Source: JANPPS01 sp965246835 (GTDB taxonomy: Bacteria; Pseudomonadota; Alphaproteobacteria; Acetobacterales; Acetobacteraceae). Taken from it: a stretch of DNA of 64,000 nt. A program made the position numbers and the translations under genes. Below the pieces are notes generated by a model. That model ran no database searches and was not told where the DNA came from. It saw only the letters and a program-made list of their open reading frames with translations. Below, one piece after another: positions 15,437 through 23,230 of the stretch; within the stretch, counting starts at the first letter, position 1; every line of letters starts with the position of its first letter. The stretch spans positions 1 through 64,000 of the forward strand of contig CBDFFQ010000001.1 in NCBI GenBank assembly GCA_965246835.1, in the 5' to 3' direction.

Positions 15437-16429
15437 CTACCGTCGCGAGACGGCTTCATCGACGAGCGTGAGGTCGGCAAATCGGGGGACGTCCACATCC
15501 GCGCGTAGGAAGCCCAGCTCCTTCTGCACCTGGATGTTCCGCTGCAGGGCCTCGAGATTGGGGCGGATGGCGGGGTCACGGAAATAGTCCTGACCGGTGA
15601 ACGCCCACGCCGAGAAATCCGCCACGGGCTGCTTCGTCACGCGCGCCACCAGCGCCAGCGCGGCCTCCCGGTTGGCGGGGTCCAGTAGCCAGCGCGTGCC
15701 GATCTGCAGGTCCTCCATGAAGTCCACGAGCGCCGCGCGATTCTTCTGGATGAACGGTGTGCGCGCCGCCAGCAGCGTGGTCTGCGTGACGCCCATCGCG
15801 TCCTTGATCGTGAATAGCGGCGTGGCCCGGCCCTGGCCGATCTGGTCCTGGCTGAACGGCGCCACCATGCCGGCCATGTCCACCTTGCCCTCCGCCAGCA
15901 TGGCCGGCATCGAGGGGAACGGCACCTCGATCACGCTATAGTCGCGCTTGTCCTCGAGATGCTCGTCCCGCAGGCGCTTGCGCATCGCCATGTCGATGGC
16001 GCCGCCCACGCCGTTGGTGGCGATGACCCGGCCCTTCAGATCCGCCACCGAGTGCACCGGGCTGCCGGCGCGGACCACGTATTGGCTGGAGTAGAAGCCC
16101 TCGACCCCGTCCTGATACAGGTCGCCGATCACCCGCAAATCGGTCATGCGCGCATTCTGGATCGCCAGCGCAAAGGAGGAAAAGGCCAGCGCCGCGATCT
16201 GCAGCTCGCCGGCCGCCAGCGCCGTGATCTGCGGGGCGCTGCCGCGGAAATACACGAGGTCCACGGTGTAGGAGCGGCCGTAATGCTTCAGGATCTCCGG
16301 GTTGGCGAAGATCACGGGTGGCAGCTGCGCCGGGGTGATGGCCCAGCCGACCCGGATCGCGAGCGGCGCCTGCGCCCGTGCAGCGAACGGCGTGAGGGCG
16401 GCGGCGGCGAGCAGGGTGCGGCGGTTCAT
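15437..16429 (-). CDS. NMT1/SsuA-type substrate-binding protein
   Basis: A 330-residue periplasmic binding protein with an Arg-Arg N-terminus (MNRRTLLAAAALTPFAARA), possibly Tat-type, then IRVGWAITPAQLPPVIFANP and the family pattern FRGSAPQITALAAGELQIA. It is clearly paralogous to the binding protein at 24040-25035: the same RGS-PQIT-AA, QDG and TN-VG blocks and the same C-terminal DYFRDP. It overlaps the stop of the molybdenum hydroxylase gene (ATGA), so it is cotranscribed with a redox enzyme rather than with its own ATPase and permease, and may share the transporter of the 21.6-25.0 kb operon. Ligand unknown. Confidence 0.88.
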   Translation of the reverse strand: MNRRTLLAAAALTPFAARAQAPLAIRVGWAITPAQLPPVIFANPEILKHYGRSYTVDLVYFRGSAPQITALAAGELQIAALAFSSFALAIQNARMTDLRVIGDLYQDGVEGFYSSQYVVRAGSPVHSVADLKGRVIATNGVGGAIDMAMRKRLRDEHLEDKRDYSVIEVPFPSMPAMLAEGKVDMAGMVAPFSQDQIGQGRATPLFTIKDAMGVTQTTLLAARTPFIQKNRAALVDFMEDLQIGTRWLLDPANREAALALVARVTKQPVADFSAWAFTGQDYFRDPAIRPNLEALQRNIQVQKELGFLRADVDVPRFADLTLVDEAVSRR

Positions 16430-18780
16430 GGCGCGTCCTTCCGGGCTTGTTCGATGGCGTCCCATACCGCGTGCGGGGTCGCGGGCATATCGAGCTGCGT
16501 GACCCCGAGTGCGCGCAGCGCATCCAGGATCGCGTTCATGATCGCCGGCAGCGCGCCGACCGTCCCGGCTTCCCCGGCGCCCTTGGCCCCCAGCGGGTTC
16601 GTGGCCGTCGGCACCGGGTTGCTGACCACGTCCAGGCCGCACAGATCGGCTGCCCGAGGCATCGCGTAATCCATGAACGAGCCCGTCAGCATCTGGCCGT
16701 CCGGATCGTAGCGCACCTGCTCCATCAGGATCTGGCCCAGCCCCTGCGCCACGCCGCCATGGATCTGGCCATGCACCAGCATCGGGTTGATGACGGTGCC
16801 GACGTCGTCCACCACCAGGTATCTCACGACCTCGGTGATCCCGGTCTCCGGATCGATCTCGACCTCGCAGACATGGCAGCCATTGGGGAAGGTTGCGGCG
16901 CCGGGCGCCACGATGGCGCTGCCGCCCAGGCCCAGTTCGCTCCCGGGCGGCAACTGCGCGGCGAGGTAGCTGGTGCGCGCAACCTCCGTGAGGCCGACTC
17001 CGCGATCCGTCCCGGCCACCGTGAATCGGCCATCGGCGAATTCGATGTCGTCGACGCTGGCTTCGAGCCGGTGCGCCGCGATGGCCCGGCCGCGCGCGAT
17101 CACCTTCTCCGCCGCCCGCACGAACGCCGTGCCGCCCGCGAGGATCGAGCGGGAGCCGAACGTGCCGCGGCCATAGGCGACCACGCCCGTATCCCCGAAC
17201 ACCACCCGCACGGCATCAAGGCCGAGATGGGTCCCGGCGATCTGCGCAAAGGCGGTTTCGTGGCCCTGGCCCTGGCTGTGCGTGCCGAGCAGGATCGTGG
17301 CGGCGCCATCGGGGTCGAAGCGGATTTCGGCGGATTCTTCGTTCGGCTGGGCCGCCGGGCCGCCGGCGATCTCGATGGCGTTGGCGATCCCGATGCCGCG
17401 CAGGCGGCCGCGCGCCTGGCTCACGGCCAGGCGCGCGGCGAACCCGTCCCAATCGGATTCTGCCAGGGCCAGCCGCATATTCTCGGCGAAATCGCCGCTG
17501 TCATAGGTGAATACCAACCCGGTGCGGAACGGCATCGCCTCGCTGGCAATCAGGTTGCGCTGGCGGAGGTCCACGCGGTCGATGCCCATCTCGTGGGCCG
17601 CCTGCTCGATGATCCGCTCCAGCGCATAGGTGGCTTCCGGCCGGCCGGCGCCGCGATAGGGCGCGTTGGGCTGCGTGTGGGTGAAGGCGCCGCGCACCTC
17701 GGCGAAGATGTGCGGCGTGCGATACACGCCCGCCAGGCCGCCCAGGTTGTTGGTGGAGGAATGCGGCGTGTTGAAGCCGAGATAGGCGCCGAGATTGGCC
17801 GTGCTGCGCACCCGCAGCGCCAGGAAGATGCCGTCCGCATCCAGCGCCAGCTCGACCCGGGTGTGCACGTCACGCGCGTGATAGTCGGACAGCAGGCTCT
17901 CGCTGCGCGTCGCGGTCCAGCGCACCGTGCGCCCGGTATGCCGCGCAGCCCACAGCACCAGGCCGTATTCCGGATACGGGCTGCCCTTCATCCCGAACGC
18001 GCCGCCGACATCGGGAGACACCACGCGCAACCGGTTGGCGGGGATGCGCAGCGTGTGCTCCGCGAGCTCCGACCGGATCTTGTGCGGCGCCTGGGTGCCC
18101 GCGTGCAGCACGTAGCTGTCGGTGGCGGGGTCGTAGGCGCCGGTGGCGGTGCGGGGCTCCATCGGGTTGGCGGAGACCCGGCTGATCCGCAGCGCGAGCC
18201 GGCTCACATGGTGCGCGGTGGCGAAGGCGGCGTCGGTGCGGGCGCGGTCGCCCTGGCGGAACACGAAGCATTCGTTGCCGGGCTCGTGGTCCGGCCAGAC
18301 GGAGGGGGCGCCGGGCAGCAAGGCGGCGGCGGCGTCCGTCACGGCGTCGAGCGGTTCATAGTCCACGTGCACCAGCTCGGCGCCCTCCTGCGCGAAGTGG
18401 AGGGACGTGCCGATCACGGCGACGACGGCGTCCCCCACGAAGCGCACGGCGTCGGTCGCCAGGAGGCGGTAGGGCGGCCGGGCCATGGGTGAGCCGTCGG
18501 CCCGATGCCGCTGCACCATGGTTTCGAGGCCGCCGAGCCCGTCCGCCAGCAGCTCCGCCCCGGTCAGCACGGCCAGCACACCGGGCGCGGCGCGGGCGGC
18601 TTCGGCGTCGATAGACATGATGCGGGCGCTGGCGTGCGGGGAGCGGAGCACGACCATGATGGCGGCACCGGGCGTGTGGATATCGTCGGTGTAGCGGCCG
18701 TGGCCCCGGAGCAGCCTCGCGTCCTCCACGCGGCGGGGCGAGGCGCCGATGCCGGCACGGAGGGGGGTGGTGATGTCCAT
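16426..18780 (-). CDS. molybdenum hydroxylase large subunit (xanthine dehydrogenase/CoxL family)
   Basis: A 784-residue molybdopterin-binding subunit of the xanthine dehydrogenase/aldehyde oxidase family that hydroxylates carbon centres with water. Visible are the N-terminal RRVEDARLLRGHGRYTDDI, SPDVGGAFGMKG, the active-site loop PYRGAGRPEA (a Gly where CO dehydrogenase has the Cys of AYRCSFR, so not a CO dehydrogenase), the QGQGHETAFAQIAG loop and the catalytic Glu region GAKGAGEAGTVGALPAI. No FAD (medium) or 2Fe-2S (small) subunit gene is adjacent. The ATG overlaps the CobW stop (TGATG) and its stop overlaps the binding protein start. Substrate probably a heterocycle or aldehyde. Confidence 0.93.
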   Translation of the reverse strand: MDITTPLRAGIGASPRRVEDARLLRGHGRYTDDIHTPGAAIMVVLRSPHASARIMSIDAEAARAAPGVLAVLTGAELLADGLGGLETMVQRHRADGSPMARPPYRLLATDAVRFVGDAVVAVIGTSLHFAQEGAELVHVDYEPLDAVTDAAAALLPGAPSVWPDHEPGNECFVFRQGDRARTDAAFATAHHVSRLALRISRVSANPMEPRTATGAYDPATDSYVLHAGTQAPHKIRSELAEHTLRIPANRLRVVSPDVGGAFGMKGSPYPEYGLVLWAARHTGRTVRWTATRSESLLSDYHARDVHTRVELALDADGIFLALRVRSTANLGAYLGFNTPHSSTNNLGGLAGVYRTPHIFAEVRGAFTHTQPNAPYRGAGRPEATYALERIIEQAAHEMGIDRVDLRQRNLIASEAMPFRTGLVFTYDSGDFAENMRLALAESDWDGFAARLAVSQARGRLRGIGIANAIEIAGGPAAQPNEESAEIRFDPDGAATILLGTHSQGQGHETAFAQIAGTHLGLDAVRVVFGDTGVVAYGRGTFGSRSILAGGTAFVRAAEKVIARGRAIAAHRLEASVDDIEFADGRFTVAGTDRGVGLTEVARTSYLAAQLPPGSELGLGGSAIVAPGAATFPNGCHVCEVEIDPETGITEVVRYLVVDDVGTVINPMLVHGQIHGGVAQGLGQILMEQVRYDPDGQMLTGSFMDYAMPRAADLCGLDVVSNPVPTATNPLGAKGAGEAGTVGALPAIMNAILDALRALGVTQLDMPATPHAVWDAIEQARKDAP

Positions 18781-19787
18781 CAGGACGGCCTTTGGCTGAG
18801 GGCGTGGTCGAAGCTGGCGCGGAGGCCGCGGGGCGACAGGCCTTGCGTGATCAGGACCAGCTGCGTGCGGGGAGCGGCGGGCCAGGCGGGCAGGCGGGTG
18901 AGCGGGTGCAGGACGTGGTGCACGCCCTGCAGCACGACCGGTGCAGCCTCGCCGTGCAGGTGCAGCAAGCCCTTGAGCCGCAGCACCTGCGCGCCGCGCA
19001 GGGACAGCACGGAGTCCAGCCACAGGCTGAGCGCGTCCCACCCGATGGGGGCGTCATGCGTCAGCAGCACCGTGCCGATCTCGGCGTGATGATGCGTGTG
19101 GCCGAGGCCGAGCCAGGCTTCTGGCGCCGGCCCGGGGCCGAACACGTCCTCGGCCCCGGGGCCGAACACGTCCTCGGCCCCGGGGCCGAGGCCGAACACG
19201 TCCTCGGGTGCCACGGCGTTAACCAAAAGCCGCGCCGCATGGGTGTTGATCCGGTCCAGCGCGGCCTCGAGCGGGGCGGGGTTGGCGAGGTCGGTTTTGG
19301 TCAGGAACAGCCGGTCCGCGAGCGCCACCTGGCGCCGGGCTTCGGGATGGCGCGCCAGGGTGTCCGCGCCGTGCTGCGCATCGACAGTCGTGACGATGCC
19401 ATCCAGCGTGCACGCATAGCTGGCACCCGGCGCCGGCAGCAGCGCGTGCGCGACCGGTCCGGGGTCCGCCAGGCCCGTCGTCTCGATCGCGATGCGGCGA
19501 AAGGGCGGGATGGTGCCGGCCGCCCGCTGCTGCCACAGCGTCTCCAGCGTGTCCGCCACGTCACCGCGCACGGTGCAGCAGATGCAGCCATTCTTCAGCA
19601 GCACGGTGTTCTCGATCGCCTGCTCGATCAGCAGGTGATCGAGGCCCACCTCCCCGAACTCGTTCACGATCACCACGGTGTCGGCCAGGTCCGGCGCGCG
19701 CAGCAGGCGGTTCAGCAAGGTCGTCTTGCCGCTGCCCAGGAAGCCGGTCACGATCGTGACGGGAATGGGGGAGACGGTCATTGGCAT
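18780..19787 (-). CDS. CobW/COG0523-family GTPase metallochaperone
   Basis: A 335-residue G3E GTPase. It has Walker A TGFLGSGKTTLL, the metal-binding NGCICCTVRGD (CxCC motif), ETTGLADP, TKTDL as the base-recognition motif and a C-terminal CobW domain. Instead of the usual long His-rich stretch, the linker has three copies of EDVFGxGP(A) and a short HTHHHAE. Members deliver or allocate metals such as Zn2+ or Co2+. It is the first gene of a minus-strand operon with the molybdenum hydroxylase, so a role in maturing a partner enzyme is possible (inference). A start at 19781 is equally possible. The 5' end overlaps the divergent LVIVD gene. Confidence 0.92.
   Translation of the reverse strand: MPMTVSPIPVTIVTGFLGSGKTTLLNRLLRAPDLADTVVIVNEFGEVGLDHLLIEQAIENTVLLKNGCICCTVRGDVADTLETLWQQRAAGTIPPFRRIAIETTGLADPGPVAHALLPAPGASYACTLDGIVTTVDAQHGADTLARHPEARRQVALADRLFLTKTDLANPAPLEAALDRINTHAARLLVNAVAPEDVFGLGPGAEDVFGPGAEDVFGPGPAPEAWLGLGHTHHHAEIGTVLLTHDAPIGWDALSLWLDSVLSLRGAQVLRLKGLLHLHGEAAPVVLQGVHHVLHPLTRLPAWPAAPRTQLVLITQGLSPRGLRASFDHALSQRPS
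19128..19204. repeat. three in-frame 24-nt tandem repeats inside the CobW gene
   Basis: A GC-rich unit of 24 bases (on the plus strand CGGCCCCGGGGCCGAACACG plus TCCT) occurs about three times, the last with a six-base insertion. Read on the coding strand it encodes EDVFGPGA-type octapeptides. The repeat lies in the flexible linker between the GTPase and C-terminal domains, so unit number could vary without breaking the fold. Confidence 0.85.
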
Positions 19788-20989
19788 CTGCCGAAGCGAA
19801 GAACATGCGGCTCATCTCGCACGACACGCTGAAGGGCTTCGGCGGCATCGGGGAGGGCATGAGCCTGCAGGTCACGGGCGGCCGCCGCATCATGTGGCTG
19901 GCGCATGAGAGTGCCCCCAAGAATTTTACGGGTGTCGATGTAACCGATCTCCGGCATCCCCGCGTGATCGTGCAGACGGAACTGCCGCACCGCAATGTCC
20001 GCTCCAACTCGCTGGAAGTGTGCGGAAACCTGATGGCGGTTGCCTACCAGACCAGCACGCATGGGCTGCAGCCCGCGGGGATCGAGCTGTTCGACATCTC
20101 GGTGCCCGAGGCGCCGCGCTCCGTGAGCTTCTTCGATTGCTCCGGCCCGGCATCCCGCGGGGTGCACCAGGTCTGGTTCGTGGACGGCAAGACCATCCAT
20201 TTCGCGGGCGGCGCCGCCGATTTCACCCCGCGCAACCTGCTGGACGACCAGCCGTACCGCATCCTCGATGTCAGCGACCCCGTGCGCCCGCGGGAGCTTG
20301 GCCGCTGGTGGTATCCCGGCACGGCGGAGGGGGATGCGGCGCCGCCACCGCCGCGGCATCCCACATTCGATTCCGGCATCCGCGCCCACAACACCAACGT
20401 GTTCCCCGAGCATCCGGACCGCGCCTATGTCGGCTACCTCGATGGCGGCGCGTTCGTGCTGGATATCTCCGACCTGTCGGACATCAAGACCGTCACGCAC
20501 TGGAACCCGCACCCGCCCTTCCCGGGCTTCACCCACACGGTGCTGCCGCTGTTCGGGCGGGACTTGCTGGTGGTGTCGGATGAGTGCGTGCATGACGACG
20601 GGCGGGATTGGCCGAAGCTGGTGTGGCTGCTGGACTACCGCCTGCCGGGCAACCCGGTCCCGATCGGCACCCTGCCGCTGCCGCCGGTGGAGGAGCATAT
20701 GTATCGCGGCGGGCGCTATGGCGCGCATAATCTGCATGAGAACCGGCCAGGGCCGTCCTTCCGGTCGGAGACGATCCTGTTCGGCACGTATTTTAACGGC
20801 GGCGTGCGCGTGCATGACATCGGCGACGCGTTCCAGCCAAAGGAGATTGCGTTCTATGTGCCGGAGAAGCCGGAGACGTCCACGGCACCGTCGAGCCAGA
20901 TCAACGATGTGTATGTGGACGAAAATCGCGTGATCTACATCGCGGACCGGTTCGGCGGCGGGCTTTACACGCTGGAGATGACGGTGTGA
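19781..20989 (+). CDS. LVIVD-repeat beta-propeller protein
   Basis: A 402-residue protein made of repeated beta-sheet blades of the LVIVD type (for example GIELFDISVPEAPR, YRILDVSDPVRPRELG, AFVLDISDLSDIKTV). Conserved segments include LAHESAPKNFTGVDVTD, HNTNVFPEHPDRAYVGYLDGG and PPFPGFTHTVLPLF. No signal peptide is visible. The family is widespread but functionally uncharacterised to my knowledge. The TTG start at 19781 has GGGGGAG eight bases before it; an ATG at 19805 with a weaker site is the alternative. It diverges from the CobW operon with overlapping 5' ends, so the two promoters lie inside each other's coding region. It may act on or bind the same metabolite. Confidence 0.8.
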   Translation: MASAEAKNMRLISHDTLKGFGGIGEGMSLQVTGGRRIMWLAHESAPKNFTGVDVTDLRHPRVIVQTELPHRNVRSNSLEVCGNLMAVAYQTSTHGLQPAGIELFDISVPEAPRSVSFFDCSGPASRGVHQVWFVDGKTIHFAGGAADFTPRNLLDDQPYRILDVSDPVRPRELGRWWYPGTAEGDAAPPPPRHPTFDSGIRAHNTNVFPEHPDRAYVGYLDGGAFVLDISDLSDIKTVTHWNPHPPFPGFTHTVLPLFGRDLLVVSDECVHDDGRDWPKLVWLLDYRLPGNPVPIGTLPLPPVEEHMYRGGRYGAHNLHENRPGPSFRSETILFGTYFNGGVRVHDIGDAFQPKEIAFYVPEKPETSTAPSSQINDVYVDENRVIYIADRFGGGLYTLEMTV

Positions 20990-20993
20990 TCTC

Positions 20994-21033
20994 TCCCTCT
21001 CCCGCTGGCGGGAGAGGGGCGGGGTGAGGGTGG
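20994..21033. repeat. GC-rich REP-like hairpin after the LVIVD gene
   Basis: CCCTCTCCCGC and GCGGGAGAGGG form a near-perfect hairpin (20995-21018), followed by a GGGGTGAGGGTGG tail. The same hairpin plus tail is found at 23155-23194, a reversed variant at 32604-32635, and a diverged partner in the opposite orientation at 21069-21104. Probably a dispersed REP-type repeat that also ends transcription of the LVIVD gene. Confidence 0.8.
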
Positions 21034-21068
21034 CAGCGCCACTCACCGACTTGCGTGTCCGGTGCGCC

Positions 21069-21104
21069 ACCCTCACCTCAACCCCCTTCCGAGGGACAAG
21101 GGGG
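21069..21104. repeat. diverged, inverted partner of the REP-like hairpin
   Basis: CCCTCACCTCAACCCCCTT paired with AAGGGGG around a GAGGGA loop reads, on the minus strand, as the same hairpin-then-GTGAGGGT layout as the 20994 copy. The two point at each other across about 35 bases, like a paired REP (BIME) unit. The stop codon of the neighbouring minus-strand gene lies inside it. Confidence 0.55.
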
Positions 21105-21588
21105 CAGGAAGGCGGAACGGGCTTTTCGGCAGCGCTTCACCCTCCCAGAATGCGGCCAGAGCGCCATCCGGCTGCAGCGCCACCCCATCCCAGAACGCCA
21201 CCTCCATCATCCCCGCCTCAGTCCAAGCCCGCGGCAGCGGCCGCAGCGCCGACCAGGTCCAGTCCTCCACCGCATACAGCCCGTCATAGGCCGCAAGCCA
21301 GGCCGCCAGTGTGTCATGGTGCCGGGCCATCTCGGCTGTGATCGCCGCCAGATAGTCGCGCACGAAACGCCGCCGCCCCACCGCGTAATCGCCGCATTGC
21401 GCCAGCAGCCACCCCTCCATCGCCGCGAGCCGCCCGGCATGGGTGTCGCCTGCTTCCGCCAGGATCGCCGGCGCGATCGGCAGGCTGTTGAGGCGGAGCG
21501 GCGCCGGGCCGAGATCGATGCCGGGCAGGCGCGGATCGTCGGGCGGCACGCTGCGCGGCAGGCGGTCCAGGCCATACAGCACCCGCAT
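21073..21588 (-). CDS. unknown 171-residue protein at the end of an ABC operon
   Basis: I do not recognise this family. It starts one base after the upstream permease stop, so it is almost certainly in the same operon. The body (residues 1-150) looks protein-like: MRVLYGLDRLPRSVPPDDPR, LPIAPAILAEAGDTH, then an alpha-helical region rich in Trp and Tyr (YDGLYAVEDWTWSALRPLP, MMEVAFWDG). The last 18 or so residues (FRLPAPLSLGRGLR) are read from a REP-like repeat, so the natural C-terminus has probably been replaced or extended. No signal peptide or membrane helix is seen. A cytosolic helper of the transporter or of the linked enzymes is conceivable but unsupported. Confidence 0.6.
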   Translation of the reverse strand: MRVLYGLDRLPRSVPPDDPRLPGIDLGPAPLRLNSLPIAPAILAEAGDTHAGRLAAMEGWLLAQCGDYAVGRRRFVRDYLAAITAEMARHHDTLAAWLAAYDGLYAVEDWTWSALRPLPRAWTEAGMMEVAFWDGVALQPDGALAAFWEGEALPKSPFRLPAPLSLGRGLR

Positions 21589-21589
21589 C

Positions 21590-22399
21590 TCAGCGCGCCC
21601 GGAACTCGGGATGCCAGTGCAACAGACGCTGCCGCAACCACGTCATCGACGCCACGACCGCCATGCCCATCGCGGCGGTCTCGACGATGCCGGCATAGAC
21701 GCCCACGCTGTCCGCGAACCGCCCGGCCTGCAGCATCGCCCCACCCAGCCCGGCGCCGCCCATCAGCATCTCGGCCGCGACCGTCGTGATCAGCGCCGTC
21801 GGCAGCGCGATCTGCAGCCCGGTGAAGATCTGCGCCAGCGACGCCGGCAGCAGCACGTCCCAGAACAGCGCCAGCCGCCCCGTCCCCATGCTGCGCGCCG
21901 ACCAGATCAGGAACTTGTCCACGCCGCGCATCCCGGCCTCCGCCGAGGCCACGATGGTGAAGATGCAGGCGAACGCGACCATCACGATCTTCGACACGTC
22001 ATACACCCCGAACCACAGGATAAAGACCGGGAGGAACGCGATCTTGGGCATCGGAAACCCGATCGAGACCAACGGCCCGCAGAACCAGCGCAGCGCGACA
22101 TTGCGGGCGATCAGGATGCCGAGCGGGATGCCGATCGCGCAGGCGAGGCCGAAGCCCAAAGCCGTGCGATAGAAGGTGAGCCCGGCATTGGTCGTGAACT
22201 CGCCGGTGCGCACATCCTCCGCCAGCCGCTGCAGCACCTCCGGCAGCGGCGGCAGCAGGAATGGGTCCACCAGCTCGTACCGCCCGGCCACCGCCCAGAC
22301 CGCCAGCAAGCTGCCCAGCGCCAGGCAACTGCCGGCGATCTGACGCAGCCGGGCGAGGCGCAGGCCGGGTAGGGGCATGGGCAGGGTGGTGGCGCTCAT
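21590..22399 (-). CDS. NitT/TauT-type ABC transporter permease
   Basis: A 269-residue inner-membrane permease of the SsuC/TauC family with about six membrane segments. The coupling-helix region reads WSARSMGTGRLALFWDVLLPASLAQI, the EAA-like motif. An N-terminal hydrophobic helix (ALGSLLAVWAVAG) precedes the GLTFYRTALGFGLACAIGIPLG segment. ATG 22399 overlaps the stop of the first permease gene, so the upstream-most ATG (22417) is less likely. With the second permease it can form a heterodimeric channel served by the ATPase at 23231-24043. Confidence 0.9.
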   Translation of the reverse strand: MSATTLPMPLPGLRLARLRQIAGSCLALGSLLAVWAVAGRYELVDPFLLPPLPEVLQRLAEDVRTGEFTTNAGLTFYRTALGFGLACAIGIPLGILIARNVALRWFCGPLVSIGFPMPKIAFLPVFILWFGVYDVSKIVMVAFACIFTIVASAEAGMRGVDKFLIWSARSMGTGRLALFWDVLLPASLAQIFTGLQIALPTALITTVAAEMLMGGAGLGGAMLQAGRFADSVGVYAGIVETAAMGMAVVASMTWLRQRLLHWHPEFRAR

Positions 22400-23136
22400 T
22401 CCCGCCACCGTAGCCAATGCGCGCTGAGTGCCTGGAAGCCGACATCGGCCGCGAAGCCCAGGATGCTCACGGCCAGGATCACCGCGAACATCGCCGGGTA
22501 GCTACCGCCATCGCCCAATGAGCCAATGAGGTAGCCAAGCCCGTTGGTGGCGATCACCAGCTCGCTCGACACCATCAGCAGGAACATGAAGGCGATGGCG
22601 GTGCGGATGCCGGTCAGGATCTGCGGCGACGCGGCGGGCAGCAGCACGTCCCGCACGATCGCGGCACGCGACGCCCCCATGCTGCGCGCCGACCAGACCA
22701 GCACATGGTCCACGCCGGCGATGCCGTTATAGGTGCTGAGCACGACCGGCAGCAGGCAGCCCAGGAATACCAGCACCGCCTTCGACACGTCACCCAGCCC
22801 GAACCAGACCAGCAGCAGCGGGATCAGCGCCGATTTCGGCAGCGGGTAGAACACCTGGACCACCGGGTTCACGATCGTTCGGAACGGCTTCGATAGCGCC
22901 ATCCCGCCGCCCAGCAACGTGCCGACCACCACGGCGGACGCGAAGCCGATCAGGCTGCGGGGCAGGGAGGCCGCGGCGTTACGCCACAGGTCGCCGTCCC
23001 GGACCAGGCCGGCGAAGGCCTGGAGCACCGTGGAGAAGCGGGGGAGCAGCGCGGTGGACACCAAGCCGAACCTGGTCACGGCTTCCCACAGCAAGAGGAC
23101 GAGCAGAAGGGGGATGGCGCGGGCGAGAATGGTCAT
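22396..23136 (-). CDS. NitT/TauT-type ABC transporter permease
   Basis: A 246-residue SsuC-type permease. It has an N-terminal membrane helix (IPLLLVLLLWEAVTRFG), SLPRSLIGFASAVVVGTLLG, the EAA-like loop WSARSMGASRAAIVRDVLLPAASPQIL and further helices ending QALSAHWLRW. It is paralogous to the adjacent permease. A REP-like hairpin lies in the 94-base gap that separates it from the ATPase gene, which may lower readthrough or stabilise the upstream mRNA. Confidence 0.9.
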   Translation of the reverse strand: MTILARAIPLLLVLLLWEAVTRFGLVSTALLPRFSTVLQAFAGLVRDGDLWRNAAASLPRSLIGFASAVVVGTLLGGGMALSKPFRTIVNPVVQVFYPLPKSALIPLLLVWFGLGDVSKAVLVFLGCLLPVVLSTYNGIAGVDHVLVWSARSMGASRAAIVRDVLLPAASPQILTGIRTAIAFMFLLMVSSELVIATNGLGYLIGSLGDGGSYPAMFAVILAVSILGFAADVGFQALSAHWLRWRE

Positions 23137-23154
23137 GACGGCGCGTACTGCTTC

Positions 23155-23194
23155 CCCCTCTCCCGCTGGCGGGAGAGGGCCGGGGTGAGGGTGG
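23155..23194. repeat. GC-rich REP-like hairpin inside an ABC operon
   Basis: Same hairpin arms (CCCTCTCCCGC / GCGGGAGAGGG, 23156-23179) and GGGGTGAGGGTGG tail as at 20994-21033, same orientation. It sits between the ATPase and first permease genes of one operon, where it could modulate relative expression. Confidence 0.8.
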
Positions 23195-23230
23195 AAGCTT
23201 CACTCGCAGACCGTGGCGGTTGTTGCCCCC

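Noticed and set aside
15232..15579. A 115-residue minus-strand frame between two binding-protein genes
   Set aside because: It overlaps the C-terminus of a real gene in another frame and has low-complexity composition.
16426..18780. CO dehydrogenase large subunit
   Set aside because: The active-site loop is YRGAGRPE, without the Cys of the CO dehydrogenase AYRCSFR motif.
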